DNA of 33,264 bases from Candidatus Aminicenantota bacterium (GCA_017883305.1 JADGNU010000007.1:1-33264), one strand, 5' to 3'; counted from the stretch's first letter, positions 1 through 7,000 are shown. Notes: a model not told the origin generated them from the sequence alone. Translations and numbers: made by a program.

Positions 1-75
1 CTGCAGATGCGAGGCGTCAAAGGGTGAAGCTGTACTCCGAGTACTGCGAACCCTTTGCAACGAAGCAGATGCGGC
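1..75. repeat. Putative dispersed intergenic repeat with dyad symmetry
   Basis: The nonamer GCAGATGCG occurs twice in direct orientation (3-11 and 65-73), flanking an imperfect palindrome. The stem CAAAGGGT (18-25) pairs with ACCCTTTG (50-57), and at the centre GTACTC (32-37) faces GAGTAC (39-44) with one base between. CGT (15-17) can also pair with ACG (60-62). From memory this layout resembles a repeat scattered between genes in several deltaproteobacterial genomes; no copy of it appears elsewhere in this window. A second hairpin, GATCGGC (78-84) with GCCGATC (104-110), follows. Neither has a clear T-run, so terminator function is not shown. The window edge may cut the repeat. Confidence 0.55.
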
Positions 76-162
76 CGGATCGGCTTGCCCGAAGGGTAAT
101 AACGCCGATCTTGGGTCTTTAGGTCTTACTGATAAAACCGGCGTTTTTATGAATAGTGCAGG

Positions 163-1239
163 CTAATAGCTTTTCCAGAGAGGTCCCCACTCCGATTTCA
201 TGAATTTCCGGATCCGGGATTTGCCGATCGTCGGATACCAGATCAGGTCGTGGTAAATGTTGCTGGCCAGGGGCGCCCAGAAGACGAGCGGAGAATGGAG
301 GAGAGGGCCTTCGAAGCACCGGAGGCAGCCCTTCCGGATCAGCTGATCACCCCAGATCACGAGGCTTCGTTTTGTCTTGAACCCGAAGTCGACGCCTGCG
401 ACATCGTCGCCAACCATCTCGATCTCCCGAACGTCGCCGACGCCGAGGCCACGGTCGTGGGCCATCCGGATGTAGGGGATGCTCAGCGGATCGAAGCCCA
501 TGATCCTGGCCGCTACGGCATCGATGGCCACCGAATCGCCCGAAGCGAGGAGGATATTCTGGATGCATGGCGCCATGGTCCTCGGACCAGCCCCGTTCCC
601 GCAGACGGTCCCGTCCATGACACAAAAAAGACTAGGGTGGATTTCCTTCTGCATATAGAGGAGATCTACGAGGACTTCATGGATGTATTTGTGCGCATAA
701 TGGCGGACTTCCTTCAACAAGCCGCCGAACGCGTTCTTGACAGCCCCCGTGGTCGTGGAATGGCCATGCGTCTTGACCGTCGGCAAATGGAGGATATTCT
801 TTCCGACGTACATGGCCGGGATCTCGATCCCTTCGGGAAAGATCTCGTTGAGCTTGAGGAGCGGACTCTTGAACGGATAAACGACCCATTCGACCTCGGG
901 CAGAGCGATGAAGGGAAGCCCGTAGCGGTCGAGCACCGAAAGCCAGCGATTGTTTCGGGCCCCCTTCCTAGGATTGGTCACCACGGTCTTGTTCTCGACG
1001 GGGAAAAGCCGGTCCTGGGGGAAGCCCGCTGCAAGAAGAGAACGCAGGACTCCTTCGACCTGCCAGGGCTGGCTCGAACAGGCAGGGAAGTACTTGGTCC
1101 AGGACAGGTTGAGCTTAACCAGAGTGTCCCGATCCGGAGGGATGAACCTCCTCCAGTCGGCGAGATCCATGAGCCTCCCGTAGTCGTCCAGAACGCGCTC
1201 CGGGGTCGTGCGAAGGACGGCGACACGAGCTCGATCCAT
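163..1239 (-). CDS. DUF362 domain-containing protein
   Basis: A 358-residue protein of the DUF362 family, whose biochemical role is not established; some members carry ferredoxin-like Fe-S domains, but this one shows no CxxCxxC cluster, only a lone CLRC pair near the C-terminus. Family features visible are the opening RARVAVLRTTPERV, the central KTHGHSTTTGAVKNAFGGLL segment and a following DSVAIDAVAARIMG segment. I chose the ATG at 1239 rather than the upstream in-frame codon at 1284: AAGGTGA lies 5 nt before it, and it sits 5 nt after the stop of the UbiA-family gene at 1245, so the two are probably co-transcribed and translationally coupled. No signal peptide or membrane segment is obvious. 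A second, distinct DUF362 gene lies at 26601-27500. Family assignment is fairly sure; function is unknown. Confidence 0.85.
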   Translation of the reverse strand: MDRARVAVLRTTPERVLDDYGRLMDLADWRRFIPPDRDTLVKLNLSWTKYFPACSSQPWQVEGVLRSLLAAGFPQDRLFPVENKTVVTNPRKGARNNRWLSVLDRYGLPFIALPEVEWVVYPFKSPLLKLNEIFPEGIEIPAMYVGKNILHLPTVKTHGHSTTTGAVKNAFGGLLKEVRHYAHKYIHEVLVDLLYMQKEIHPSLFCVMDGTVCGNGAGPRTMAPCIQNILLASGDSVAIDAVAARIMGFDPLSIPYIRMAHDRGLGVGDVREIEMVGDDVAGVDFGFKTKRSLVIWGDQLIRKGCLRCFEGPLLHSPLVFWAPLASNIYHDLIWYPTIGKSRIRKFMKSEWGPLWKSY

Positions 1240-1244
1240 GGGCG

Positions 1245-2120
1245 TCACCTTAGCTGTAGGATCAACGCCGCGGTAATGACCCATAGGAAGATATCGATCA
1301 GTAGCGGCTTGTCTCTGATGACCAAGGCCTCCGGCGTCCCGCCCTCGGCCTTCTGATGGATGAGATAAAGGTAGCGGAAGATCCCGTAGAGGACGAAGGG
1401 TATCGTGAAAATGAGGTTTTTCGTTCCGAACTTCTCGACCGTCTCGGCGGAGATCGTATACAAGCAGTACGCGACGAAGGTCGAGGCCGTCACCACGGAG
1501 ATCATCTGGTCGAGAAGATAGGTGTTATATTCCTTCAGGATTGGACGGTGATCCGCCGCCCCCTCTTGAAGAAGGGTCAGTTCGTAGCGCCTCTTCCCCA
1601 AGGCGAGAAACAGAGACAGCAGGATCGTGCAGATGAGCAGCCAGGACGAAACTTCGACCGCGATGGCCAAACCTCCAGCGACGACTCGGATGAGGAAGCC
1701 GGCGGCGATGATGAAGACGTCCAGAATGACAATGTGCTTCAGCCATAGGGTGTAGAGGACTTGGAGGACGAAATAGCCGGCCGCGATCAGGAGGAACGAC
1801 AGGTTGATCGTCGCGGCAACGAGCATCCCGCCCACGCCCATTCCGATAAGCAGAGCGATCGCCGTGCCTCTTTTCATCCGTCCGGAGGCCAGGGGCCTCC
1901 GGCACTTGACCGGATGGGCACGATCGTCTTCGAGGTCCTTGATGTCGTTGAAAATATATTGGGCGCTCGAGATCATGCAAAAAGCGACAAAAGCTCGAAT
2001 GGTCAGGAGTAGGAGAGGCTTGTTGGTCAGGTTCTGGGAAAAGAGGAGCGGCGCGAAGATAAAAAGATTCTTGATCCACTGCTGAGCCCGCAAGGCTTGG
2101 AGCAGGGCAAGATCTCGCAT
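1245..2120 (-). CDS. UbiA-family prenyltransferase, decaprenyl-phosphate phosphoribosyltransferase-like
   Basis: A 291-residue polytopic membrane protein of the UbiA superfamily. The prenyl-diphosphate/Mg2+ motif is seen as NDIKDLEDDRAHPVKCRRP at about residues 58-76, and the N-terminal QQWIKNLFIFAPLL resembles decaprenyl-phosphate phosphoribosyltransferases (DPPR synthase, Rv3806c type), which join a phosphoribosyl group to a polyprenyl phosphate. A second conserved stretch is GKRRYELTLLQEGAADHRP. About eight to nine hydrophobic segments follow one another. DPPR synthase makes the arabinofuranose donor in mycobacteria; in other phyla these homologues often sit among glycan or lipid genes and the substrate is not known. 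No Shine-Dalgarno sequence precedes the ATG at 2120, and a promoter ends 12 nt upstream, so the mRNA may be nearly leaderless. DUF362 follows after 5 nt. Confidence 0.82.
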   Translation of the reverse strand: MRDLALLQALRAQQWIKNLFIFAPLLFSQNLTNKPLLLLTIRAFVAFCMISSAQYIFNDIKDLEDDRAHPVKCRRPLASGRMKRGTAIALLIGMGVGGMLVAATINLSFLLIAAGYFVLQVLYTLWLKHIVILDVFIIAAGFLIRVVAGGLAIAVEVSSWLLICTILLSLFLALGKRRYELTLLQEGAADHRPILKEYNTYLLDQMISVVTASTFVAYCLYTISAETVEKFGTKNLIFTIPFVLYGIFRYLYLIHQKAEGGTPEALVIRDKPLLIDIFLWVITAALILQLR

Positions 2121-2132
2121 GATGGCGCGCCT

Positions 2133-2162
2133 ATTCTAATGGAATACCCTTTATCATTTCAA
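2133..2162 (-). promoter_or_regulatory. Sigma70-type promoter for the UbiA-family gene
   Basis: On the minus strand TTGAAA (2162-2157) is followed after 18 nt by TAGAAT (2138-2133). The -35 box lies in the last codons of the EamA gene. The start codon at 2120 is only 12 nt past the -10 box. This would let the UbiA-DUF362 pair be transcribed separately from queF and the EamA gene. Confidence 0.5.
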
Positions 2163-3092
2163 TAATGGCTCGGCCTTCCGCTCGAAGAACCGGTAGCCGG
2201 ACCGCGTGAGATAAACGCCCGCCAGCGTGATTGCCGCGCCGACGGCCTGCACCGCGGCCAGGTGCTCGCCCAGGACCAGGCTGGCGAAGAAGATGGTCAG
2301 GATCGGCGACAGATTGCTGTAGACCCCGGTCTTGGCGCTGCCGACCTCTTTGACCGACTCGTACCAGATCACGAAACATAGAAAGATGGCCACGAGACCG
2401 GAATAAAAGATGGCGCCCCAGGCCTGCCAAGAGATCTCGGCCCACGCCACTTTGGCCAGGTCCCGGGCGGCGAACGGCAAATAGACAGCTGTCCCCACGA
2501 TCGTGCCCACGGCGGCCAGCCGGAAGGCCGAGTTCCGGTCGAGGATGGGCTTCGAGAAAACCGTGTACCCGGCCCAGCAGATGTTGGCCAGCAGGATCAG
2601 GACGGCCCCGCGCCAGGCCTCCCACGTGAAGACCAATCCGCCGTTCTCTCCGGCGACGACGAGAAGGAACCCGGCGAAGGAAATGCCGATGCCGGTCCAG
2701 CCGGCGATTGAGATCCGCTCCTCCCCGACCGCCGTCGCCAGCAGGGCGATGAAGATCGGGCTCGTCCCCATGACGATCGAGGCCGTCGACGCGTCCATGA
2801 TGCTCACGGCCTTGATGAAGAAGACCTGGTAGAAGGTAATGCCCAAAAGGCCCAGGCCCGCCGCCTTCCAGCCGTCGCCCTTTTTCGCCAGCCGATGCGC
2901 CCTGGGCCGGGCGATGAGAACGGCCGCGTAGGCGAGCGCCGCCAGCCCCAGCCGGATGGCGTTGAAGCCGTGGGGGGAAAGCGAGCGCAAGCCGATCTTG
3001 ATGACCGAGAGATTGACGGCCCAGAGAACGATGACCAGGAGGATCAGGAGATCGGTCCGGCCCATGCGCGAGCCGTTCGGTGGTCTGGTCAT
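2154..3092 (-). CDS. EamA/DMT-superfamily transporter
   Basis: A 312-residue integral membrane protein of the drug/metabolite transporter superfamily. It has the usual ten hydrophobic segments in two EamA repeats: the first opens with LLILLVIVLWAVNLSVIKIG, the second with GAVLILLANICWAGYTVFSKPIL. The hallmark W-[AG]-x-N/T after the first helix and the late repeat ending LVLGEHLAAVQAVGAAITLAGVYL are typical. Substrate cannot be inferred. The start is uncertain: ATG at 3092 gives a ten-residue hydrophilic head, and a second ATG at 3065 begins right before the first helix; neither has a clear Shine-Dalgarno sequence. It lies 63 nt downstream of queF and may be read from the same promoter. The hydrophilic C-terminus after about residue 300 is short. 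Confidence 0.88.
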   Translation of the reverse strand: MTRPPNGSRMGRTDLLILLVIVLWAVNLSVIKIGLRSLSPHGFNAIRLGLAALAYAAVLIARPRAHRLAKKGDGWKAAGLGLLGITFYQVFFIKAVSIMDASTASIVMGTSPIFIALLATAVGEERISIAGWTGIGISFAGFLLVVAGENGGLVFTWEAWRGAVLILLANICWAGYTVFSKPILDRNSAFRLAAVGTIVGTAVYLPFAARDLAKVAWAEISWQAWGAIFYSGLVAIFLCFVIWYESVKEVGSAKTGVYSNLSPILTIFFASLVLGEHLAAVQAVGAAITLAGVYLTRSGYRFFERKAEPLLK

Positions 3093-3155
3093 GCGGGTGC
3101 TCGGGGATGGCCTTTTCGAGGGAAGATCGTCTTTCGGCGGGGGATCCGCTTCCGC

Positions 3156-3554
3156 TCAGGACCGCCGTTTACGCGGCCGCGGATGGCGCGCTTCGACGAC
3201 TGAGCTGAGGCCGCCCCGTGGGTTGAACTCGCCCCTGACGAGGGCGCTGGCCGGACGGCAGGCGTGGACGACGTCCTCGAGGATGCGGTTGACGACGTTC
3301 TCGTAGAAGATGCCCAGGTTCCGGTAAGCCAGAAGATATTCCTTGAGCGACTTGAGCTCCAGGATCCTTCCGGCGGGGACATAGCGCAGGGTGATCGTCC
3401 CGAAATCCGGCAGGCCCGTCTTGGGGCAGACGGACGTGAACTCGGGGAACTCGATGGCGATCTCGTAGTCCGGGAACTGGTTGGCGAACGTCTCGAGCGG
3501 CGGCAGCCTCGCGTCGAGGCCGGCCTTGGCCTCGCGATCCGTGTATCCGGGCAT
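3156..3554 (-). CDS. queF: NADPH-dependent 7-cyano-7-deazaguanine reductase QueF (short form)
   Basis: QueF reduces preQ0 to preQ1, a step in synthesis of the queuosine tRNA modification. The 132-residue product matches the short (YkvM-type) class. The catalytic Cys is at about residue 43 in EFTSVCPKTGLPDF, with the acid/base Asp at about 50, and the NADPH-binding signature reads ELKSLKEYLLAYRNLGIFYENVVN. I use the ATG at 3554 because GTGAGGA lies 5 nt upstream; an in-frame GTG at 3566 overlaps that Shine-Dalgarno sequence. It is first in the minus-strand group queF-EamA-UbiA-DUF362. No other queuosine gene is nearby, and I see no preQ1 riboswitch between its promoter and start. Confidence 0.95.
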   Translation of the reverse strand: MPGYTDREAKAGLDARLPPLETFANQFPDYEIAIEFPEFTSVCPKTGLPDFGTITLRYVPAGRILELKSLKEYLLAYRNLGIFYENVVNRILEDVVHACRPASALVRGEFNPRGGLSSVVEARHPRPRKRRS

Positions 3555-3585
3555 CGTGGTCCTCACTAAATTCTTGATGCGGGCT

Positions 3586-3614
3586 ATGATACCGGAAATC
3601 TAGGTCTTCGGCAA
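3586..3614 (-). promoter_or_regulatory. Sigma70-type promoter of queF
   Basis: On the minus strand TTGCCG (3614-3609), a 17-nt spacer and TATCAT (3591-3586). The queF start codon is 31 nt past the -10 box, leaving room for its Shine-Dalgarno sequence. Confidence 0.55.
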
Positions 3615-4009
3615 TTCCGGCTGCCTCATGGGGGCCTCGGGGCGGCTCGGAGGGGCAGTCTCTCCCTCCGGCGGGAAGCGGAGTCTTCGGAGCGACCTGC
3701 AGAATTTTGGCTGAGTGCTCGAAGCCGCACTTCTGATAGATATCTAGAACAAGAGTCTTTATGCAGATATCTCCCAGAAGCTCTCCTCCGAGCCGCTCCG
3801 TCGCGCTTCTGACGGTCACTCCGCAGACTCCGCTCCCTGCCGCTCCTCCGGGCATCGCCCCTGCGCCACTGTCCTTATACGTTCACTCCGATGACACCCC
3901 CTCAGCCTCTTGCTCCGCGGCCTCTTTCGGGATTAGCCAAGAGCGCTTTTGAGAGGGCTCGATAGATTTTGTGACCGTGTGTCGCGAGATCTCGCGGGAG
4001 GGAAAAGGC
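3615..4009. other. 395-bp non-coding stretch between queF and the M23 gene
   Basis: I see no convincing gene here on either strand: open frames are short or run out of frame into queF, with no Shine-Dalgarno sequence or recognisable domain. It holds the long hairpin described at 3673-3837 and a perfect 14-bp palindrome CGCGAGATCTCGCG at 3983-3996, 13 bp beyond the stop of the M23 gene. The palindrome has no loop and no T-run, so it is not a standard terminator. Confidence 0.6.
3673..3837. repeat. Long imperfect inverted repeat (about 165 nt hairpin)
   Basis: Two arms of about 73 nt can fold on each other around a 19-nt loop (3746-3764). The outer stem 3678-3697 pairs with 3814-3833 at 18 of 20 positions, and pairing continues outward through 3673-3677 with one bulged A. 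Further in, CAGAA (3700-3704) pairs with TTCTG (3807-3811), GAGTG (3713-3717) with CGCTC (3794-3798, one G-T), CTCG (3718-3721) with CGAG (3789-3792), CTTCTG (3730-3735) with CAGAAG (3775-3780), and AGATATCT (3738-3745) with AGATATCT (3765-3772). It could be a structured RNA, a MITE/REP-like element or a DNA-level hairpin; strand and function are unknown. Confidence 0.65.
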
Positions 4010-4963
4010 TCAGAGAGGTAGGCGGAGCATGGCTTCGGGATCGACGCGGGCGTCGAAAATCTTGAAGGACCAGTGGAGGTGCGGCCCGGTCGAGCGGCCG
4101 GTCGTGCCGCAGAGCCCGACCGTCTGGCCTTTCTTCACGCTCTCTCCCCGCTTCACGAGCAGCTCCGACATGTGGCCGTAGGTGCTGAAAACGCCGAGCC
4201 CGTGGTCGATGATCACGGTCTTGCCGCCCATGTAGAGGTCGCTGGCCATGACCACCCGGCCGGAGTTCGAGGCCTTGATCGGCTCGCCGAAGGGAACGCG
4301 GATGTCGAGGCCCGTGTGGAGCGATTGCAGGACGTTGTTGTTGAGCCGTCTCTGGCCGAAGTTCGACCATGACGGCGCGTCGTTCGGCACGACGAACGGC
4401 CCTTCGCCCAGCCATTCGGGCGTGACGACGCTCATGGCCAGGCCGATGAGCTCGGCCTCCCGCTTGATCCGCGCCTGAAGGGACGCGGGCGGCGTCACGT
4501 ACTCGGGCTTGAATTGGAGTTTGGTCGAAGGGAAGGTCCTGGCGACGACGAGGAGGTCCTTACGGATGTTCTCCACGACGCCGCCCGCCTTGCGCAGCCT
4601 GACGGTCAAAACATACGGGCCGGGCTTGGTTTGGACGTCGATCCCGAGGAACGCGAAGACGCTCGCGACGTCCGCACCAGGCGGGTTGCCGGGCGCCGTC
4701 CGCGACAACCGGGTTGTCGGCGACGACCGGGTCGGCCTCAGCTCCGCGGTCCGGCCGAGGAACGTCACCGCGGCCGACTTGACCGAGCGGTCGGCTTCGA
4801 GAAAAACAATGATTGGCTCCCCCGGCTGCAGGGACCGGTAGGCGAGGCGAATGACCGGGCCCGACGGGGCCGGCGCCGTCTGAGCGCCAAGCGCCGCCGC
4901 GATAAGGGCGACGAGCGTAACCGCAAGCACGGCGGGTTTCCCGGCCGGGGGAAAAGGCCTCAC
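4010..4963 (-). CDS. M23-family peptidoglycan endopeptidase (LytM domain), exported
   Basis: A 317-residue exported protein with an N-terminal signal peptide (hydrophobic core at about residues 10-27, likely cleavage near ALGAQT). The C-terminal third is a LytM/M23 zinc metallopeptidase domain: His216 and Asp220 in HTGLD, His264 in TYGHM, and His295/His297 in GPHLHW form the expected zinc site and catalytic set, so it looks active. M23 enzymes cut cross-bridges or stem peptides in peptidoglycan. The region at about residues 35-140 looks like a beta-rich exported domain of unknown role. The start is a GTG overlapping the stop of the upstream deacylase gene by 4 nt (GTGA), with a G-rich GGAG element upstream, so the two genes are translationally coupled. 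Pairing with a D-amino-acid deacylase suggests a shared cell-wall peptide role, which is inference. Confidence 0.9.
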   Translation of the reverse strand: MRPFPPAGKPAVLAVTLVALIAAALGAQTAPAPSGPVIRLAYRSLQPGEPIIVFLEADRSVKSAAVTFLGRTAELRPTRSSPTTRLSRTAPGNPPGADVASVFAFLGIDVQTKPGPYVLTVRLRKAGGVVENIRKDLLVVARTFPSTKLQFKPEYVTPPASLQARIKREAELIGLAMSVVTPEWLGEGPFVVPNDAPSWSNFGQRRLNNNVLQSLHTGLDIRVPFGEPIKASNSGRVVMASDLYMGGKTVIIDHGLGVFSTYGHMSELLVKRGESVKKGQTVGLCGTTGRSTGPHLHWSFKIFDARVDPEAMLRLPL

Positions 4964-6669
4964 GCCACCGCTCCCCCCGCGTTCTTCCTTAGCACCCGTC
5001 CCGGAAGCCGTCCGGTGTGCGTCCCGTCGTCCACAACGATTTGGCCGTTGACGATAACTTTCTTAATGCCTTCGGGGTAAACGGCCGGTTCCTTAAAGGT
5101 CGCTTTGTCGATGACCCGAGCCGGGTCGAAAACGCAGACGTCGGCGGCCCAGCCGACCTTGAGCAGGCCGCGGCGGACGAACCCCATCTGGCCGGCGGGC
5201 ATGGCGGTCATCTTGCGGATCATCTCTTCGAGCGGCACGATCTTCTCTTCGCGGACGTACCTGCCGAGGACGCGGGGAAAAGTCCCGTAGAACCGGGGAT
5301 GGGGCCGGCCCTTGCTCAGGGGCCCGTAGGGCGCGATGGCCCCGCTGTCCCCTCCGACACCGACGAGCGGGTGCGCCAGGATGCGTTTGAGGATGTCTTC
5401 GGTGCCGTAGAAGCTGATCATGCCGACGCGTCCCGACTCTTCGATAAGCAGGTCGCGCATGAAATCATAGGCGCTCTTTCCGGCTTTGGCCGAGGCCTCG
5501 AGGACGCTCAGGCCCTCGACCGTGCGGTTCTTCTCCGTGGCCACCTCGGAAATGAGGACCTTGTCCCACGAGCCGTACCGTTTTTCCTGCTCGGCCAGGG
5601 CCTCGCGGAGACGCCGGTCGAGCGCGGGGTCCTTCAGCCGGGCGACGAAATCCTCGTTGACGCCCTCGCGCGACCACATCGGGAAGAGCAGGTTCAGGCT
5701 CGTCGCCCCGGCGATATAGGGGTACCGGTCGCAGCGGAAATCGACCCCGGCGGCCCGGGCCTCCTCGAGCTTGGCCATAAGGGCGTCGATCTTCGGCCAA
5801 TTGACGGCCTCGCCGATCTTGAGATGCGAGATCTGGAGGCGGATGGGCGATTCTTTGGCGATGCGCAGGGCCTCGTCCACGGCTTCGAGGACGCCGGCCT
5901 CCTCGTCCCGCATGTGCGTCGCATAGACACCGCCCGTCTTCGCCGCGACCCGGCTGAGCTCGATGAGCTCCTCCGTCGGGGCGAAGCTCCCCGGAGTATA
6001 TTCGAGCCCCGAGGACAGGCCCAGGGCGCCGCCGGCCATGGCCTCCGAGACGAGCTGTTTCATCCGCTCGAGCTCGGCCGCCGTGGCCGGCCGATCGCTG
6101 TAGCCCATGGCGGCGCCCCGCACCGTTCCATGCCCGACAAATGTGGAGTAGTTCAGGGCCATGCCGGTCTGTTCGAGCCGCCCGAAAAAGCCGCGGATGT
6201 CGCGCCAATCGGCGTCGAGCCCATATTCCTCGGCCAGGCTATGGCGCAGGTCTTCGACGTCCTTTTCGGTGAGCGGAAAGGGAGAACCGCCGCACTGGCC
6301 GCTGACGAGGGTCGTCACGCCCTGGCGGACGGCGCTTTCGGCCCGGGGATTGACCAGGAGGCCGGTATCGGTGTGGTCATGGACGTCGATGAACCCGGGC
6401 GAGACGGCCAGGCCATCGGCCTCGATCACGGCCGAGGCCCGGGACCGCGGGATCCGGCCGATGTTCCGGATCGCGTTGCCCTGGATGCCGATATCGGTTC
6501 GAAGCGGCGGACCGCCCGTGCCGTCGTAGACCGTGCCGCCGGCGATGAGCAGGTCCAAGTCTTTGCCCTTGGCGCAGCCCTGGAGGAGAAGACCGGCGCC
6601 TCCGGCGGAGGCGACGGCCGCCGTCTTCAGCGCGCCCTGGATGAAAACCCGTCGTTTCATGGTGTCCAT
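4960..6669 (-). CDS. N-acyl-D-amino-acid deacylase-family amidohydrolase, Tat lipoprotein
   Basis: Amidohydrolase-superfamily protein of the D-aminoacylase group, which removes N-acyl groups from D-amino acids or peptides (some members hydrolyse N-acyl-D-Glu or dipeptides). Visible family motifs: metal site GFIDVHDHTD (residues about 92-101), the bridging-Cys motif SGQCGGSP (Cys126), SGLEYTPGSFAPTEEL, THMRDE, ISHLK, DRYPYIAG and GGDSG. The N-terminus carries a twin-arginine motif (RRVFIQG) followed by a hydrophobic stretch and a lipobox-like LLLQGC (Cys32), so it is probably exported folded and lipid-anchored. Length 569 (or 566 from the ATG at 6660) is slightly above the roughly 480-530 usual, owing to the signal. 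The promoter lies only 9 nt upstream of the ATG at 6669. The M23 gene follows with a 4-nt overlap. Confidence 0.88.
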   Translation of the reverse strand: MDTMKRRVFIQGALKTAAVASAGGAGLLLQGCAKGKDLDLLIAGGTVYDGTGGPPLRTDIGIQGNAIRNIGRIPRSRASAVIEADGLAVSPGFIDVHDHTDTGLLVNPRAESAVRQGVTTLVSGQCGGSPFPLTEKDVEDLRHSLAEEYGLDADWRDIRGFFGRLEQTGMALNYSTFVGHGTVRGAAMGYSDRPATAAELERMKQLVSEAMAGGALGLSSGLEYTPGSFAPTEELIELSRVAAKTGGVYATHMRDEEAGVLEAVDEALRIAKESPIRLQISHLKIGEAVNWPKIDALMAKLEEARAAGVDFRCDRYPYIAGATSLNLLFPMWSREGVNEDFVARLKDPALDRRLREALAEQEKRYGSWDKVLISEVATEKNRTVEGLSVLEASAKAGKSAYDFMRDLLIEESGRVGMISFYGTEDILKRILAHPLVGVGGDSGAIAPYGPLSKGRPHPRFYGTFPRVLGRYVREEKIVPLEEMIRKMTAMPAGQMGFVRRGLLKVGWAADVCVFDPARVIDKATFKEPAVYPEGIKKVIVNGQIVVDDGTHTGRLPGRVLRKNAGGAVA

Positions 6670-6678
6670 GTCCTACGC

Positions 6679-6707
6679 ATCATAATGAAAACTCCGCCCT
6701 GAGTAAA
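6679..6707 (-). promoter_or_regulatory. Promoter of the deacylase-M23 operon
   Basis: Minus strand TTTACT (6707-6702), a 17-nt spacer and TATGAT (6684-6679). Only 9 nt separate the -10 box from the ATG at 6669, implying a very short or absent leader; with the ATG at 6660 the leader would be about 12 nt. Confidence 0.55.
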
Positions 6708-6710
6708 CAC

Positions 6711-6746
6711 GCGGCCCGCGTCGCGGAAAGTCCCGCGCCAGGCCGC
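6711..6746. promoter_or_regulatory. Palindrome centred between two divergent promoters
   Basis: GCGGCC (6711-6716) pairs with GGCCGC (6741-6746), and inside it CGCGG (6722-6726) pairs with CCGCG (6733-6737). Its centre (about 6728.5) coincides with the midpoint between the two outward-facing -35 boxes at 6702-6707 and 6751-6756. This symmetry fits a shared operator, though no regulator gene is adjacent. Confidence 0.45.
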
Positions 6747-6750
6747 CGAT

Positions 6751-6779
6751 TTGCCTTCCCCGCCGGTTTCTGGTAGATT
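6751..6779 (+). promoter_or_regulatory. Promoter of the 55-residue gene
   Basis: TTGCCT (6751-6756), a 17-nt spacer and TAGATT (6774-6779). It points at the small gene that starts at 6833 and leaves a leader of about 47 nt. Confidence 0.5.
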
Positions 6780-6832
6780 AATCCTCCCCGGCGGGCGGCG
6801 GCGCCTACCGAGAGACCCGAAAGGAACAACCG

Positions 6833-7000
6833 ATGGCCGACGAAAAGCAAGAAACGACGACTCCCAAAACGAAAAAGATGAACGCCCTGACCCTGGCCGA
6901 GATCGAGGCCGAGCTCACCGAGTGCCGGGAAAAGCAGGGCGGGCTTACCTCAAAATACGCCCGTCAGCTCCTGGCCCGCAAGAAGGCCCTATCCGCCTGA
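6833..7000 (+). CDS. Small hypothetical protein (55 residues)
   Basis: A 55-codon frame beginning ATG GCC GAC GAA and ending TGA at 7000. AAGGA lies 7 nt upstream of the ATG, and a good promoter (6751-6779) precedes it. The product has a polar, Lys/Thr-rich N-terminus (about 16 residues) and then a probably helical segment, NALTLAEIEAELTECREKQG, ending in the basic GLTSKYARQLLARKKAL. The amphipathic, charge-alternating helix and basic tail would suit a small nucleic-acid- or ribosome-associated protein, but I recognise no family. It sits just upstream of rpsO-pnp, which has its own promoter at 7047. Coding status rests on the ribosome site, promoter and codon pattern. Confidence 0.65.
   Translation: MADEKQETTTPKTKKMNALTLAEIEAELTECREKQGGLTSKYARQLLARKKALSA

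Noticed and set aside
250-1356. 368-codon plus-strand frame opposite the DUF362 gene
   Set aside because: It is a complementary-strand shadow in GC-rich DNA: no family, no ribosome site, and the minus-strand DUF362 gene explains the region.
3169-3855. 228-codon minus-strand frame over the queF region and the hairpin
   Set aside because: It runs out of frame through queF and through the inverted repeat. It has no family or ribosome site, and the repeat explains why it stays open.
5017-6702. 561-codon plus-strand frame opposite the deacylase
   Set aside because: It has no recognisable domain and its composition mirrors the minus-strand deacylase codons. The deacylase has intact catalytic motifs.
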